Source: Nocardia cyriacigeorgica (GTDB lineage: Bacteria; Actinomycetota; Actinomycetes; Mycobacteriales; Mycobacteriaceae). From it: a DNA stretch of 64,000 nucleotides. The translations under genes were made by a program, and so were the position numbers. The notes under the pieces are model-generated. The model was not told where the DNA came from and made no database searches. It worked only from the letters and a program-made list of their open reading frames with translations. The DNA is taken from positions 211,816 through 275,815 of the forward strand of contig NZ_JARWNX010000061.1 in assembly GCF_029868385.1 (NCBI RefSeq), read 5' to 3'. Position 1 is the stretch's first letter; the number at the start of each line of letters is the position of its first letter. Positions 36,992 to 46,709 of the stretch are shown one piece after another.

Positions 36992-38404
36992 CTATTTGCG
37001 CGGACGCTTCTCCCGCACCCGCACCGAGATCCGCACCGGCGAACCGTCGAATCCGAATTCCTCGCGGAGCCTACGCTCCAGGAAGCGGCGGTAGCCCGCC
37101 TCCAGGAATCCGGTGGTGAACAGGACGAACGTCGGCGGACGCGTGGTCGCCTGGGTGGCGAACAGCACCCGCGGCAGCCTGCCGCCACGCATCGGCGGCG
37201 GAGTGGCGGCCACGACTTCCTTGAGCCAGTTGTTCAACCGGCCCGTCGAGATCCGCTTGTCCCAGGATTCGAGCGCGGTCTCCATGGCGGGCACCAGCTT
37301 CTGCACGGCCCGGCCGGTGTGCGCGGAGATGTTGACCCGCTGCGCCCACGGCACCCGGACCAACTCGCGGTCGATTTCCTTCTCCAGCTGTAGCCGACGG
37401 TCCTCGTCGACCAGATCCCATTTGTTGAACGCCAGCACCAGCGCCCGCCCGGAATCGGCGACCAGGCTGATCACCCGCAGGTCCTGTTCGGTGATCGGCT
37501 GCGAGGCGTCGATCAACATGATCGCCACCTCGGAGGCCTCCAATGCCGCCTTGGTGCGCAGCGAGGCATAGAACTCGGTACCGCTCGCGGTGGACACCTT
37601 GCGGCGCAGCCCAGCGGTATCGACGAATTTCCAGACCTTGCCGCCCAGGTCGACCAGGGTGTCGACCGGATCGACAGTGGTCCCGGCGACATCGTGCACC
37701 ACCGAGCGCTCATCACCGGACAGCTTGTTCAGCAGACTCGATTTGCCGACATTGGGCTTACCGACGAGCGCGACCCGGCGCGGTCCCGTACCACCCGTGC
37801 CTTCGCGCGGGGTTTCCGGCAGCACCCCGAGGATGTCGTCGAGCAGATCACCGGTGCCGCGGCCGTGCGCGGCCGAAACCATGCGCGGCTCACCCAGGCC
37901 AAGTGACCACAGCGTGGACGCGTCGGCCTCGACCCGCTGATCGTCGACCTTGTTGGCGACCAGGATGACCGGCGTCTTGGACCGACGCAGCACCTTCACC
38001 GCGGCCTCATCGGTCGCGGTCGCGCCGACGGTGGCGTCGACGACGAGCAGGATCGCGTCGGCGGTATTCATCGCCAGTTCGGCCTGGCGCGCCACCGACT
38101 GCTGCAAACCCTTCGCATCGGGCTCCCAGCCGCCGGTGTCCTGCACCAGGAAGCGACGGCCAGCCCAGTTCGCCTCATAGGACACCCGATCGCGCGTCAC
38201 ACCGGGAATGTCCTCGACAACCGCCTCACGTCGACCGAGGATCCGGTTCACCAGCGTCGATTTGCCGACATTGGGCCGCCCGACGATGGCGAGCGTCGGC
38301 ATCGCGATATGTTCGCCCGCCTCCAGATCACCCTCGAGATCGGTGATCTCCCATTCGGATTCGTCACTCCAGACGCCGTCGCCCGCGAGCACGTCCTCGG
38401 TCAT
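36992..38404 (-). CDS. der: GTPase Der (EngA), ribosome assembly
   Basis: A 470-residue GTPase with two consecutive G domains and a C-terminal KH-like domain, acting in 50S subunit maturation. G1 motifs GRPNVGKST and GKPNVGKSS, G3 DTGG and DTAGL, G4 NKVD and NKWD are all visible. The N-terminal ~35-residue acidic extension (EWEITDLEGDLE) is typical of actinobacterial forms. It overlaps cmk by four bases and ends the conserved block (Rv1713 position). Confidence 0.96.
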   Translation of the reverse strand: MTEDVLAGDGVWSDESEWEITDLEGDLEAGEHIAMPTLAIVGRPNVGKSTLVNRILGRREAVVEDIPGVTRDRVSYEANWAGRRFLVQDTGGWEPDAKGLQQSVARQAELAMNTADAILLVVDATVGATATDEAAVKVLRRSKTPVILVANKVDDQRVEADASTLWSLGLGEPRMVSAAHGRGTGDLLDDILGVLPETPREGTGGTGPRRVALVGKPNVGKSSLLNKLSGDERSVVHDVAGTTVDPVDTLVDLGGKVWKFVDTAGLRRKVSTASGTEFYASLRTKAALEASEVAIMLIDASQPITEQDLRVISLVADSGRALVLAFNKWDLVDEDRRLQLEKEIDRELVRVPWAQRVNISAHTGRAVQKLVPAMETALESWDKRISTGRLNNWLKEVVAATPPPMRGGRLPRVLFATQATTRPPTFVLFTTGFLEAGYRRFLERRLREEFGFDGSPVRISVRVREKRPRK

Positions 38405-39147
38405 TTGGTCTCTCCCGTTCTGCGCACCGAAACCTGCTGCGCGACCACGCGATACAGCTCGTCGATGACCTCGTCCATGCTCAGTTCGCTGGTATCGACC
38501 AGCACCGCGTCCGCGGCGGGCCGCAGCGGCGACACCGTGCGGGTGGAGTCGAGGGTGTCGCGGCGCTGCACATCGGCCAGTACGGCGGCGTAGTCGTCAC
38601 CCCTGCCCTCGGCGATGTTCTGCTGATTGCGCCGCTGTGCCCGCGCCTCGGCGGAAGCGGTCAGATAGATCTTGGCGTCGGCGTCGGTCAGCACGACGGT
38701 GCCGATATCGCGTCCCTCGACCACGATCCGTCCCGCCGACACCGCGATCTCGCGCTGCAATGCCACCAGCGCCGCACGCACCTGCGCCACCGCGGAGACG
38801 GCCGACACGGCCTTGGTGACGGCATCGCCACGGATCTCGGCCGATACGTCGGCGCCGTCGAGCTGGATCACCTCATGGCTGGGGTCTGTGCCGATGGTCA
38901 ACGGCAGCTCCTCGACCGACGCCGCGATGGCGGCGGGATCGTCCAGGTCGACGCCTTCGCGCAGCACCCGCAGGGTCGCCACCCGGTACATGGCGCCGGT
39001 ATCGAGGTAGCGGGCGCCCAGCCGGGCGGCGAGCCGCCGCGACACACTGGACTTACCGGTCCCCGACGGCCCGTCCATCGCCACGACCAGCGATGACGAA
39101 CCCGACAGCGACTCGAGCACCTCGACCGCGCTCTCCACACCGTTCAC
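38401..39147 (-). CDS. cmk: cytidylate kinase
   Basis: Phosphorylates CMP and dCMP to the diphosphates. Of 248 residues, with P-loop GPSGTGKSSVSRRLAARLG, RYLDTGAMYRVATL, and RDIGTVVLTDADAKIYLTAS in the CMP-binding and lid regions. It is overlapped at both ends by four bases (rluB stop, der start), showing translational coupling. Same place as Rv1712. Confidence 0.95.
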   Translation of the reverse strand: MNGVESAVEVLESLSGSSSLVVAMDGPSGTGKSSVSRRLAARLGARYLDTGAMYRVATLRVLREGVDLDDPAAIAASVEELPLTIGTDPSHEVIQLDGADVSAEIRGDAVTKAVSAVSAVAQVRAALVALQREIAVSAGRIVVEGRDIGTVVLTDADAKIYLTASAEARAQRRNQQNIAEGRGDDYAAVLADVQRRDTLDSTRTVSPLRPAADAVLVDTSELSMDEVIDELYRVVAQQVSVRRTGETK

Positions 39148-40265
39148 AACGACACCGCCTCGTAGAGTTTGCCGATTTCCGCCCGACCCAGCACCCGCAG
39201 GGTGCCCGGTCGTTGATCGCCCAGCGCCACCGGGCCGATATCGGTGCGCACCAGCCGCGTCACCGGATGACCGACCGCATCCAGCAGTCGGCGCACGATG
39301 TGCTTACGCCCCTCGTGCAACACGATCTTGACCAGAGAACGTCCCTCGCCGATATCGAGCACCTGGAAACGATCGACCTTGGCGGGACCGTCTTCGAGTT
39401 CGACACCGTCGCGCAGCTGCTTGCCGACCGCACGATGCACCTCGCCGTTGACGGTCGCCAGATAGGTCTTGGACACCTCGAACGAGGGGTGCATGAGCCG
39501 ATGCGCCAGATCGCCGTCATTGGTGAGCAGCAGCAGGCCCTCGGTGTCGGCGTCGAGTCGCCCGACATGGAACAGCCGCTGCCCGGCCGCGATGCGTTCG
39601 GCGACGATATCGCCGACGCAGGGGCGGCCGAGATCATCGGACATGGTCGACTGCCAGCCCTTTGGCTTGTTCAGCGCCAGATGCACCAGCTCCTCGCGCA
39701 CCATCACGCGGGTGCCGTCCACCCGGATCACCGCATGCTGCGGGTCGATGCGCAGCCCCTGTTCGCGCACGATGAGACCGTCGACCTCGACGCGGCCCTG
39801 CGCGATCATGTCCTCGGCGGCGCGCCGGGAGGCGACACCGGCCTTGGCCAGCACCTTCTGCAAGCGCTCACCCTCGCCCCACGGCAGTTTGGTGTGGGTC
39901 TCGGTCGACTCCACGTGCTGACGTTTGGCCGGTTTCGCATTGCTGAGCTGCGGCGGCGACGTCGTCTGCCGCTGCGGTTTGGCCGATTTGTTCTTGCGCG
40001 CGGGTGGCTGGGTGCGGTCGGTCCTGCGGGCTCCGGCGCCGCCCTGCCCGCCACGCTGCGATGCGGCCGGGGAGCCGCCGCGCTGGGTTCCGGCCGTTCC
40101 GCCGGTGCCGCGCTGGCCTGTCCCGCCGGTCGCGGCGCCGCGCGGGGTGACGCCCCGCTGGGCCGCGCGCGCGTCGCGGGTGCCGACCGGGCGCCCACTC
40201 CTCGGCTGCTGGTCGTTACGTTTCCTACGGTCCGGTGTGCCATCTCGGCGAGCGGGAGTATTCAC
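39144..40265 (-). CDS. rluB: 23S rRNA pseudouridine synthase RluB
   Basis: RsuA/RluB-type pseudouridine synthase of 373 residues. S4 RNA-binding domain at ~130-190 (GERLQKVLAKAGVASRRAAEDMI) and catalytic domain with the nucleophilic Asp in GRLDADTEGLLLLTNDG, then KTYLATVNG and HEGRKHIVRRLL. The first ~125 residues are an unstructured Arg/Gly/Gln/Thr-rich tail not needed for catalysis, probably nonspecific RNA contact. Enzymes of this group usually modify U2605 region of 23S rRNA. Rv1711 position. Confidence 0.92.
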   Translation of the reverse strand: MNTPARRDGTPDRRKRNDQQPRSGRPVGTRDARAAQRGVTPRGAATGGTGQRGTGGTAGTQRGGSPAASQRGGQGGAGARRTDRTQPPARKNKSAKPQRQTTSPPQLSNAKPAKRQHVESTETHTKLPWGEGERLQKVLAKAGVASRRAAEDMIAQGRVEVDGLIVREQGLRIDPQHAVIRVDGTRVMVREELVHLALNKPKGWQSTMSDDLGRPCVGDIVAERIAAGQRLFHVGRLDADTEGLLLLTNDGDLAHRLMHPSFEVSKTYLATVNGEVHRAVGKQLRDGVELEDGPAKVDRFQVLDIGEGRSLVKIVLHEGRKHIVRRLLDAVGHPVTRLVRTDIGPVALGDQRPGTLRVLGRAEIGKLYEAVSL

Positions 40266-40274
40266 GTTGTCCTG

Positions 40275-40931
40275 TCAATCCTCGGTGCCGAGGTTTATGT
40301 CGTCCTCGGCGGGTTTCTTCAGCCTGGTGTAGCGGGGGTCCGTATCCAGGCTCTCGTTGATCTCATCGATCAGGTCGACGCCCGGTAGCAGGGGCGCCAG
40401 TGCTGGCAGATCGCTCAGTGACGCCAGTCCGACCCGTTCCAGGAACAGTTCGGTCGTGCGGTAGAGCGTCCCGTTGGTCTCCGGGTCGACGCCTGCTTCG
40501 GCGATCAACCCTCTGGCCAGCAGGGTGCGCATCACGCCGTCGACGTTCACGCCGCGCACCGCGCCGACCCTGGTCCGGGTCACCGGCTGGCGGTATGCCA
40601 CCACCGCCAACGTTTCCAAGGCGGCCCTGGTCAATTTCGACCGGGCGCCGTCGAGCAGCAACCGTTCCACATACGGTGCGTACTCGCTGCGAGTATAGAA
40701 GCGCCACCCGTCACCGGCGAAACGCAGATCGATCCCACTGCCCCGCGCGGACAGTTCCGCCGACATTTCCCGCAGGGTGCGCTCCACCCGCTCGGTGGTG
40801 TCGTCGAGGGCCGCCGCCAGCTGTTCTACCGGGGCGGGAGTGTCGACGATGAGCAGAACCGCCTCAAGCGCCGAGCGGAATTCGTCGTCGCCGAGCGGTT
40901 CGGGGGTGAACTCTGCCACTGCCTCGGTCAT
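40275..40931 (-). CDS. scpB: chromosome segregation and condensation protein ScpB
   Basis: Winged-helix dimer partner of the SMC-kleisin condensin complex. Of 218 residues: FRSALEAVLLIVDTPAPVEQLAAAL opening, the first winged helix with LRFAGDGWRFYTR, and the second with ALETLAVVAYRQPVTRTRVGAVRGVNVDGVMRTLLARGLI, split across the known family motif. It overlaps scpA by four bases. The extreme C-terminus is acidic. Confidence 0.93.
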   Translation of the reverse strand: MTEAVAEFTPEPLGDDEFRSALEAVLLIVDTPAPVEQLAAALDDTTERVERTLREMSAELSARGSGIDLRFAGDGWRFYTRSEYAPYVERLLLDGARSKLTRAALETLAVVAYRQPVTRTRVGAVRGVNVDGVMRTLLARGLIAEAGVDPETNGTLYRTTELFLERVGLASLSDLPALAPLLPGVDLIDEINESLDTDPRYTRLKKPAEDDINLGTED

Positions 40932-41842
40932 CCGTAGTCCTCTTCGATGGTCACCGCGTCCGCGTGGTGCGCGTCGTCGGGCTGTTCGCCGATCCAGCTC
41001 ACCGCCAGCGGGCCCAGCGGATCGGGCTGATCGAACTCGATGGTCTTACCGCGATAGAGCTCGAGCAGTGCGAGGAAGCGGGCCACGATCTCGATCGGTG
41101 CGCCACAGTCGGCGACCAGTTCGGCGAAGGTGGTCCAGCCGCCCGCACCGCGCTCTTTGAGCCGTTCCAGCACGATCGCGGCCTGTTCGGCCACCGAGAC
41201 GGCGTGCGCGTGCAGATGGTCGAGACCCACCGTCGGCACCGGCCGTGGCCGGAATGCCGCGGCCGCGATCTCGGCGAATCCGGCGGCGTCCACGCCGAGG
41301 GTCACCTCGGGCAGCAGATCGGTGAACCGGTCTTCGAGTCCGACGGCCCGCGGATACCTGCGCAGCGCCGCCGCCTCCAACTCCCCCAACAGTTCGGCGA
41401 CCTGTTTGAACGCCCGATACTGCAACAGCCGGGCGAACAGCAGATCGCGCGCCTCCAGCAGTTCCAGGTCCTCGGCGTCGGTCATCTCACCCGAGGGCAG
41501 CAGCCGCGCCGCCTTCAGATCGAGCAGGGTCGCCGCCACCACCAGGAACTCGGTGGTCTGATCCAGGATCTTGTCCGCACGCAGCGCTGGCTGCTGCGCC
41601 AGATCGGCGGTCAATGCCTTGGTGTAGGCGATGAACTCGTCGGTGACCTTGTGCAGCGCCACCTCGGTGACATCGAGACGACGCTGACTGATCAGGGTCA
41701 GCAGCAGATCGAACGGCCCCTCGAAATTGCTGAGCCGCAGATGGAATCCGGACGCGCGTTCGGGTTCGGCGCCCGCGCTCGAATCGGTGGAGCCGGGCTG
41801 ATCGGTGCTGGTCGACAGTGCTGGCTCGGACGCTCCGGTCAC
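40928..41842 (-). CDS. scpA: segregation and condensation protein ScpA (kleisin)
   Basis: Kleisin subunit bridging SMC heads. About 304 residues with FHLRLSNFEGPFDLLLTLISQRRLDVTEVAL in the N-terminal SMC-neck binding helix, AATLLDLKAARLLPSGE, and a C-terminal winged helix (FLALLELYRGKTIEFDQPDPLGPLAVSW). GTG 41842 is chosen because it overlaps the parA stop as GTGA. Rv1709 position. Confidence 0.93.
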   Translation of the reverse strand: MTGASEPALSTSTDQPGSTDSSAGAEPERASGFHLRLSNFEGPFDLLLTLISQRRLDVTEVALHKVTDEFIAYTKALTADLAQQPALRADKILDQTTEFLVVAATLLDLKAARLLPSGEMTDAEDLELLEARDLLFARLLQYRAFKQVAELLGELEAAALRRYPRAVGLEDRFTDLLPEVTLGVDAAGFAEIAAAAFRPRPVPTVGLDHLHAHAVSVAEQAAIVLERLKERGAGGWTTFAELVADCGAPIEIVARFLALLELYRGKTIEFDQPDPLGPLAVSWIGEQPDDAHHADAVTIEEDYG

Positions 41843-42819
41843 CGGCCGGACCGGTGGATGACTTCCTTGGCCATCGCCCGATACGCCTCGGCGCCACCGG
41901 ATTTCGGCGCCCATGTGGTGATCGGCTCACCGGCGACACTGGCGTCGGGGAACCGGACGGTACGCGAGATCGCGGTGTCGTACACCAGATCGCCGAACAC
42001 CTCGACCACCCGCGACATGACCTGCCGTGAATGCAGCAGCCGCGCATCGAACATGGTGACGACGATGCCGTACAGGCTCAGCCGCGGATTGAGCCGGTCG
42101 CGCACCTTCTCCACGGTGTCGTTGAGCAGGGCGAGCCCGCGCAGCGAGAAGTATTCGCATTCCATCGGAATGATCACACCGTCCGAGCAGGCCAGCGCGT
42201 TCACCGTGAGCAGCCCGAGCGAGGGCTGGCAGTCGATGAGGATGTAGTCGTAGCGCGAGCGCACCGATTCCAGTGCCCGCCCGAGGGTCTGTTCCCGGCC
42301 GACCTCGTTGACCAGCTGGATCTCCGCCGCCGACAGATCGATATTGCTCGGCAGCAGGTCCATGTTCTCGACCCTGGTCTCCATCAGCACATCGTCGATG
42401 GCGACCTTGTTGCCGACCAGCAGGTTGTGCACGGTGAGCTCGAGGTCGTGGTGTGCCACACCGAGTCCCGCCGACAGCGCGCCCTGCGGGTCGAGATCGA
42501 CCAGCAGCACCTTGCGACCGTATTCGGCCAAGGCCGCGCCGAGATTGATGGTGGAGGTGGTCTTACCGACGCCACCCTTCTGATTGCACATGGCGATGAT
42601 CAGGGCATCGCCGTTCGGTGCCGCCTCGGGTGGTTCGGGAACCAGTCGCAACGGACGCCCGGTGGGTCCGAGTTCGACATCGTCGGGGACCGGTGCCGGT
42701 TCGGCGGCGTTGCCCCATACCGAGGGGGTGCCGGTATCGGCGTCGAATCCCGTGCCCGCGTCCGTAAGCGGCTCCGTCCCAGCACCCATCGGCGGCTCTG
42801 CCGCTCCGGCTGTCGTCAC
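41839..42819 (-). CDS. ParA-family ATPase
   Basis: Deviant Walker A ATPase of 326 residues linked to scpA/scpB, orthologous in place to Rv1708. Motifs: KGGVGKTTSTINLGAAL, LLVDLDPQGALSAGLG, DYILIDCQPSLGLLTVNAL and RTVRFPDASVAGEPI. The first ~70 residues are an acidic, Pro-rich extension. GTG start with AAGGAG nine bases upstream. It is not the oriC-linked parA (no parB next to it); it probably assists the condensin or cell-cycle positioning. Confidence 0.92.
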   Translation of the reverse strand: MTTAGAAEPPMGAGTEPLTDAGTGFDADTGTPSVWGNAAEPAPVPDDVELGPTGRPLRLVPEPPEAAPNGDALIIAMCNQKGGVGKTTSTINLGAALAEYGRKVLLVDLDPQGALSAGLGVAHHDLELTVHNLLVGNKVAIDDVLMETRVENMDLLPSNIDLSAAEIQLVNEVGREQTLGRALESVRSRYDYILIDCQPSLGLLTVNALACSDGVIIPMECEYFSLRGLALLNDTVEKVRDRLNPRLSLYGIVVTMFDARLLHSRQVMSRVVEVFGDLVYDTAISRTVRFPDASVAGEPITTWAPKSGGAEAYRAMAKEVIHRSGR

Positions 42820-43137
42820 GATCCGCTGCTCCTTTGACGTTCCTGCTCGTTCCCCGCCGAGCGTAGCGAGGCCGATCAGTGCACGACCTCACTTTCGGAT
42901 GGTCCAGCTCTCGGTAGACGCTACCGCTTGTTCGTACTCGAGTGCCGTGAGTCCGACCGGCGTGTTCGCAACGCCACGCCGCGTCACGGATAACAAAACG
43001 CTACCTGTTCGCTGTCGTCGCCATTGCGGAGCACCGTCGAAGGCGCATCGAGCCAGGCGCGCGGGCCGTTCATCCGGTCCCGTCGAGGGCACGCGAGCGC
43101 GATCCCGGAGCCGCCGACGGCGTTGTTCCCGCGGCGC
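42820..43137. other. 318-bp intergenic region between xerD and parA
   Basis: No credible gene. This is the only sizeable break in the run of minus-strand genes from der to pyrG, so a promoter for parA-scpA-scpB-rluB-cmk-der is expected here. A minus-strand TTTGTTATC stretch near 42990-43000 is an AT-rich candidate -10 but lies far from the start. No palindrome stands out. In Mtb several genes occupy this place. Confidence 0.4.
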
Positions 43138-44067
43138 TCACCGTGCCCGCGGATGGGCCGTGGCCCACACCTCCCGCAGGGTCGTCACCGTGACCAGTGT
43201 GTAGATCTGGGTGGTGGTCACCGAGGCGTGGCCGAGCAATTCCTGCACCACTCGCACGTCGGCGCCGCCATCGAGCAGATGGGTGGCGAACGAATGCCGC
43301 AGTGTGTGCGGGGAGACGCCAGCGTCGATACCCGACCGTTCGGCCGCGCTCTGCAATACCTGCCAGGCGCTCTGCCGTGACAGCCGTCCGCCCCGCGCGT
43401 TCAGGAACAGCGCACCGGCGCTACCGCGCCCACGGGCCGCCAGCACCGGACGTCCGCGCACGAGATAGGAGTCCACGGCCGCCAGCGCCGGACGTCCGAT
43501 CGGCACGATCCGTTGTTTACCGCCCTTACCGCGCAGCACCACCGCCCGCTCGGGCATATCGAGATCGTCGACATCGAGCCCGACCATCTCCGAGATCCGC
43601 GCGCCGGTCGAATACAGCAGCTCCAGCAGGGCCCGGTCCCGCAGTCCACGCGCCACCCCCTCACCGCTGGTGCCGCAGTCGCCGCCGGCGGCCTCCAACA
43701 GTTTCAGCACATCCTCGTAGGGCAACGCCTTGGGCAGCCTGCGTCCCGGTGCGGGCGGTTTCACCGCATGCGCGACATCGGTGCTCGTCATGCCCTCGGC
43801 GGTGGCGAACCGGTGCAGCCCGCGCACCGCGATCAGGGCTCGCGCCACCGAACCGGCCGCCAGCGGCGGATGCCCGGCACCGCCGGAGCGCAGCGCCATG
43901 GTGAACTCGGCGACATCGCTTTCGGCGACGGCGTCGAGTTCACCGATACCGCGCCCGGCCAGGAAATCCCGATACCGGCCCAGGTCACGCCGGTAGGCGG
44001 TGAGGGTGTTGCGTGCGGCGCCCCGCTCGACTGCCAGATGGTCGAGGTAGGCGTCCACCTCCCGCAC
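43138..44067 (-). CDS. xerD: tyrosine recombinase XerD
   Basis: Resolves chromosome dimers at dif with XerC during division. A 309-residue recombinase with N-terminal SAM-like core-binding domain (VDAYLDHLAVERGAARNTLTAYRRDL) and catalytic domain with Arg in TGARISEMVGLD, Lys in RGKGGKQRIVPIG, HTLRHSFATHLL, LGHASVTTTQIYT: the R-K-H-R-H-Y set is complete. GTG start, preceded by the NUDIX gene 12 bp upstream. It is the housekeeping enzyme (Rv1701 position), not an integrase of a mobile element. Confidence 0.94.
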   Translation of the reverse strand: MREVDAYLDHLAVERGAARNTLTAYRRDLGRYRDFLAGRGIGELDAVAESDVAEFTMALRSGGAGHPPLAAGSVARALIAVRGLHRFATAEGMTSTDVAHAVKPPAPGRRLPKALPYEDVLKLLEAAGGDCGTSGEGVARGLRDRALLELLYSTGARISEMVGLDVDDLDMPERAVVLRGKGGKQRIVPIGRPALAAVDSYLVRGRPVLAARGRGSAGALFLNARGGRLSRQSAWQVLQSAAERSGIDAGVSPHTLRHSFATHLLDGGADVRVVQELLGHASVTTTQIYTLVTVTTLREVWATAHPRAR

Positions 44068-44079
44068 CGTCGCGGCCCG

Positions 44080-44733
44080 TCAGTCCCGCGCCCGGCGTGC
44101 TTGCCTGCGCAACAGGGCGGTCGGCTGCCCGGACCACGGCACATCGGCCGCACGTGGTGTCAGCTCCTCGGCCCGCGCCGCCGACACCGCGAGAACTCCG
44201 GCCACGGCGGTGGCATTGACGATCTCGCCCGCCAGCGCCGCCCGCACCGCCTCCGTGAGCGGCATCCGCACCAGCTCCAGATCGGCTTCCTCGTGTTCGG
44301 GTTCGGGCCGATCGGTGTCGTGCAGTCCGCGCGCCAGGTACACGCGCAGCGCTTCGTCGGTGAAGCCCGGCGACAGCGCGACATCCACCAGCACCGACCA
44401 TTCCCGCGCCGCCAGCCCGGTCTCCTCGGCCAGCTCACGCTTGGCCGCTTCGAGCGGATCCTCGCCATCGATGTCGAGCAGCCCGGCGGGCAGTTCCAGC
44501 AGGCGGGTGCCGAGTGGATGGCGGTACTGGCGGATCAGCACGATGTTGTCGTCATCGTCGAGTGCGGCCACGGCGACGGCGCCGTGATGTTCGACCACCT
44601 CACGTTCGGCGACCCGCCCACCGGGCATCGCCACCTGATCCAGCCGCAGCGCCAGGATGGCCCCGGAATACACCGTGCGGCTGGATATCGTCTCGAAATC
44701 GTGAGTGCCCGGCACGGTGGGATTATCCGTCAT
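44080..44733 (-). CDS. NUDIX hydrolase, ADP-ribose pyrophosphatase type
   Basis: A 217-residue hydrolase with the Nudix box GLLDIDGEDPLEAAKRELAEETGL and upstream ELPAG, matching Rv1700 and other ADP-ribose pyrophosphatases that clear ADP-ribose to AMP and ribose 5-phosphate. Acidic patch and GFTDEALRVYLARGL give the typical C-terminal part. Its ATG abuts the pyrG stop with no gap. Confidence 0.92.
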   Translation of the reverse strand: MTDNPTVPGTHDFETISSRTVYSGAILALRLDQVAMPGGRVAEREVVEHHGAVAVAALDDDDNIVLIRQYRHPLGTRLLELPAGLLDIDGEDPLEAAKRELAEETGLAAREWSVLVDVALSPGFTDEALRVYLARGLHDTDRPEPEHEEADLELVRMPLTEAVRAALAGEIVNATAVAGVLAVSAARAEELTPRAADVPWSGQPTALLRRQARRARD

Positions 44734-46458
44734 CTACGACGCCTGGTCGCCCGCATCGGCAAATTCTTCACCCGGAATGTCGACCGGAAGACGTTCGGCC
44801 GCCTTGTATTTCAACGCCGCCGCGATCAGCGCCGCAAACAGCGGATGCGGACGGGTCGGACGCGATTTGAGTTCCGGATGCGCCTGGGTGGCGACGAAGA
44901 ACGGATGCTTGTCGGCGGGCAGTTCGACGAATTCGACTAGATGCCCGTCGGGCGAGGTGCCGCTGAATGCCAGGCCGCTCGTGGCGATCTTGTCGCGGTA
45001 GGCGTTGTTCACCTCGAAGCGATGACGATGCCGCTCCGACACCTCGGTGGCGCCGTAGGCCTGCGCCACCACCGAACCCTTGGTCAGCACCGCGGGGTAG
45101 GCGCCGAGGCGCATGGTGCCGCCGAGGTCGGCTTCACCGGCCACCGCCTGCTCCTGATCGGCCATCGTGGAGATCACCGGGTGGGTGGTGTCGGGCTCGA
45201 ATTCGGCCGAGTTGGCGTCGGTGAGGCCCACCGAGCGGGCTGCCTCGATCACCATGCATTGCAGGCCGAGGCAGATCCCGAGCAGCGGCAGCCCGCGGGT
45301 GCGGGCGTAGTGGATGGCGCCGACCTTGCCCTCGATACCGCGGATGCCGAATCCGCCGGGGATCAGCACCGCGTCCACATCGCGCAGCGCGGCCTGCGCT
45401 CCGGCCGGGGTCTCGCAGTCGTCGGACTGCACCCAGCGAATCTGCACCTTCGCCCGCGACGCGAACCCGCCCGCGCGCAGCGCCTCGGTGACCGACAGGT
45501 AGGCGTCGGGCAGGTCGACGTACTTGCCGACCAGCGCGACCTCGACGGTTTCGCGCGGCGAGTGCACGCGGTCGAGCAGATCACCCCACACCGTCCAGTC
45601 CACATCGCGGAACGGCAGCCCGAGCTTGCGCACCACATAGGCATCGAGGCCCTCGCGGTGCAGCACCTTGGGGATGTCGTAGATCGAGGGCGCGTCCGGG
45701 GTGGAGATGCAGGCGTCGACCTCCACATCGCACATGAGCGCGATCTTGCTCTTGAGCGACTGCGGGACCTCACGGTCGCAGCGCAGGATCAGCGCATCGG
45801 GCTGGATACCGATATTGCGCAGCGCGGCCACCGAATGCTGGGTCGGCTTGGTCTTGAGTTCACCCGACGGCGCCAGGTACGGCACCAGGGAGACGTGCAG
45901 GAAGAAGACGTTGTCGCGGCCGACGTCGTGCCGGATCTGTCGGGCGGCCTCGAGGAAGGGCTGCGATTCGATGTCGCCGACGGTGCCACCGATCTCGGTG
46001 ATCACCACATCCGGCTCATGGCCCTGGAGGTCCGGACCGCGCATGGCCAGGATGCGGGCCTTGATCTCGTCGGTGATGTGCGGGATGACCTGCACCGTGT
46101 CACCGAGGTACTCGCCGCGGCGTTCCTTGGCGATGACCGACGAATAGACCTGCCCGGTCGTCACATTCGCGTCGCGGGACAGGTCCCGGTCGAGGAAGCG
46201 CTCGTAGTGGCCGACGTCGAGGTCGGTTTCGGCACCGTCCTCGGTCACGAACACCTCTCCGTGCTGGAACGGATTCATGGTGCCCGGATCGACGTTCAAG
46301 TACGGATCGAGCTTCTGCATCGTGACCCGCAGTCCCCGCGCGGTCAGCAGTTGACCGAGGCTGGAGGCGGTAAGACCCTTACCGAGTGAGGAGGCGACAC
46401 CACCACTGACGAAGATGTGTTTGGTGGCTGTCCGCGACTGAATCCGTGTTTGACCCAC
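44734..46458 (-). CDS. pyrG: CTP synthase
   Basis: Converts UTP to CTP using glutamine. Of 574 residues: N-terminal synthetase domain (KHIFVSGGVASSLGKGLTAS, KLDPYLNVDPGTMNPFQHGEVFV in short steps) and C-terminal class I glutaminase with nucleophile Cys in LGICLGLQCMVIEA, and His-Glu in HPELKSRPTRPHP. Full length and all key residues present. First gene of the pyrG-NUDIX-xerD run, with a 251-bp upstream gap that should hold its promoter. Confidence 0.96.
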   Translation of the reverse strand: MGQTRIQSRTATKHIFVSGGVASSLGKGLTASSLGQLLTARGLRVTMQKLDPYLNVDPGTMNPFQHGEVFVTEDGAETDLDVGHYERFLDRDLSRDANVTTGQVYSSVIAKERRGEYLGDTVQVIPHITDEIKARILAMRGPDLQGHEPDVVITEIGGTVGDIESQPFLEAARQIRHDVGRDNVFFLHVSLVPYLAPSGELKTKPTQHSVAALRNIGIQPDALILRCDREVPQSLKSKIALMCDVEVDACISTPDAPSIYDIPKVLHREGLDAYVVRKLGLPFRDVDWTVWGDLLDRVHSPRETVEVALVGKYVDLPDAYLSVTEALRAGGFASRAKVQIRWVQSDDCETPAGAQAALRDVDAVLIPGGFGIRGIEGKVGAIHYARTRGLPLLGICLGLQCMVIEAARSVGLTDANSAEFEPDTTHPVISTMADQEQAVAGEADLGGTMRLGAYPAVLTKGSVVAQAYGATEVSERHRHRFEVNNAYRDKIATSGLAFSGTSPDGHLVEFVELPADKHPFFVATQAHPELKSRPTRPHPLFAALIAAALKYKAAERLPVDIPGEEFADAGDQAS

Positions 46459-46709
46459 GGGTCTTCACGGTAACACGAAACCGCTCCCCACCTGTACGCC
46501 ACGCCCGGTTTGCCACCCGATCGCCACAGATCGGCCATAACCACCCGAATCCCCTGCGACCGAGGTCACCCACCGCGCTCCCCACGCATGGCCACGATGC
46601 TGCCGATACGCCGAAGAACCCCGATCAACACCGTCGAGTGACACCTGAGCGCGGGGCCTTCTCGCGTTTGCCGCAGCCAGGTGCCACTCGTCGGAGACCG
46701 TTGGGGGGC

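Noticed and set aside
43138..44067. Tyrosine recombinase as a phage or ICE integrase
   Set aside because: Sequence and neighbours (NUDIX, pyrG, parA, scpAB) identify housekeeping XerD; no attachment sites or phage genes nearby.
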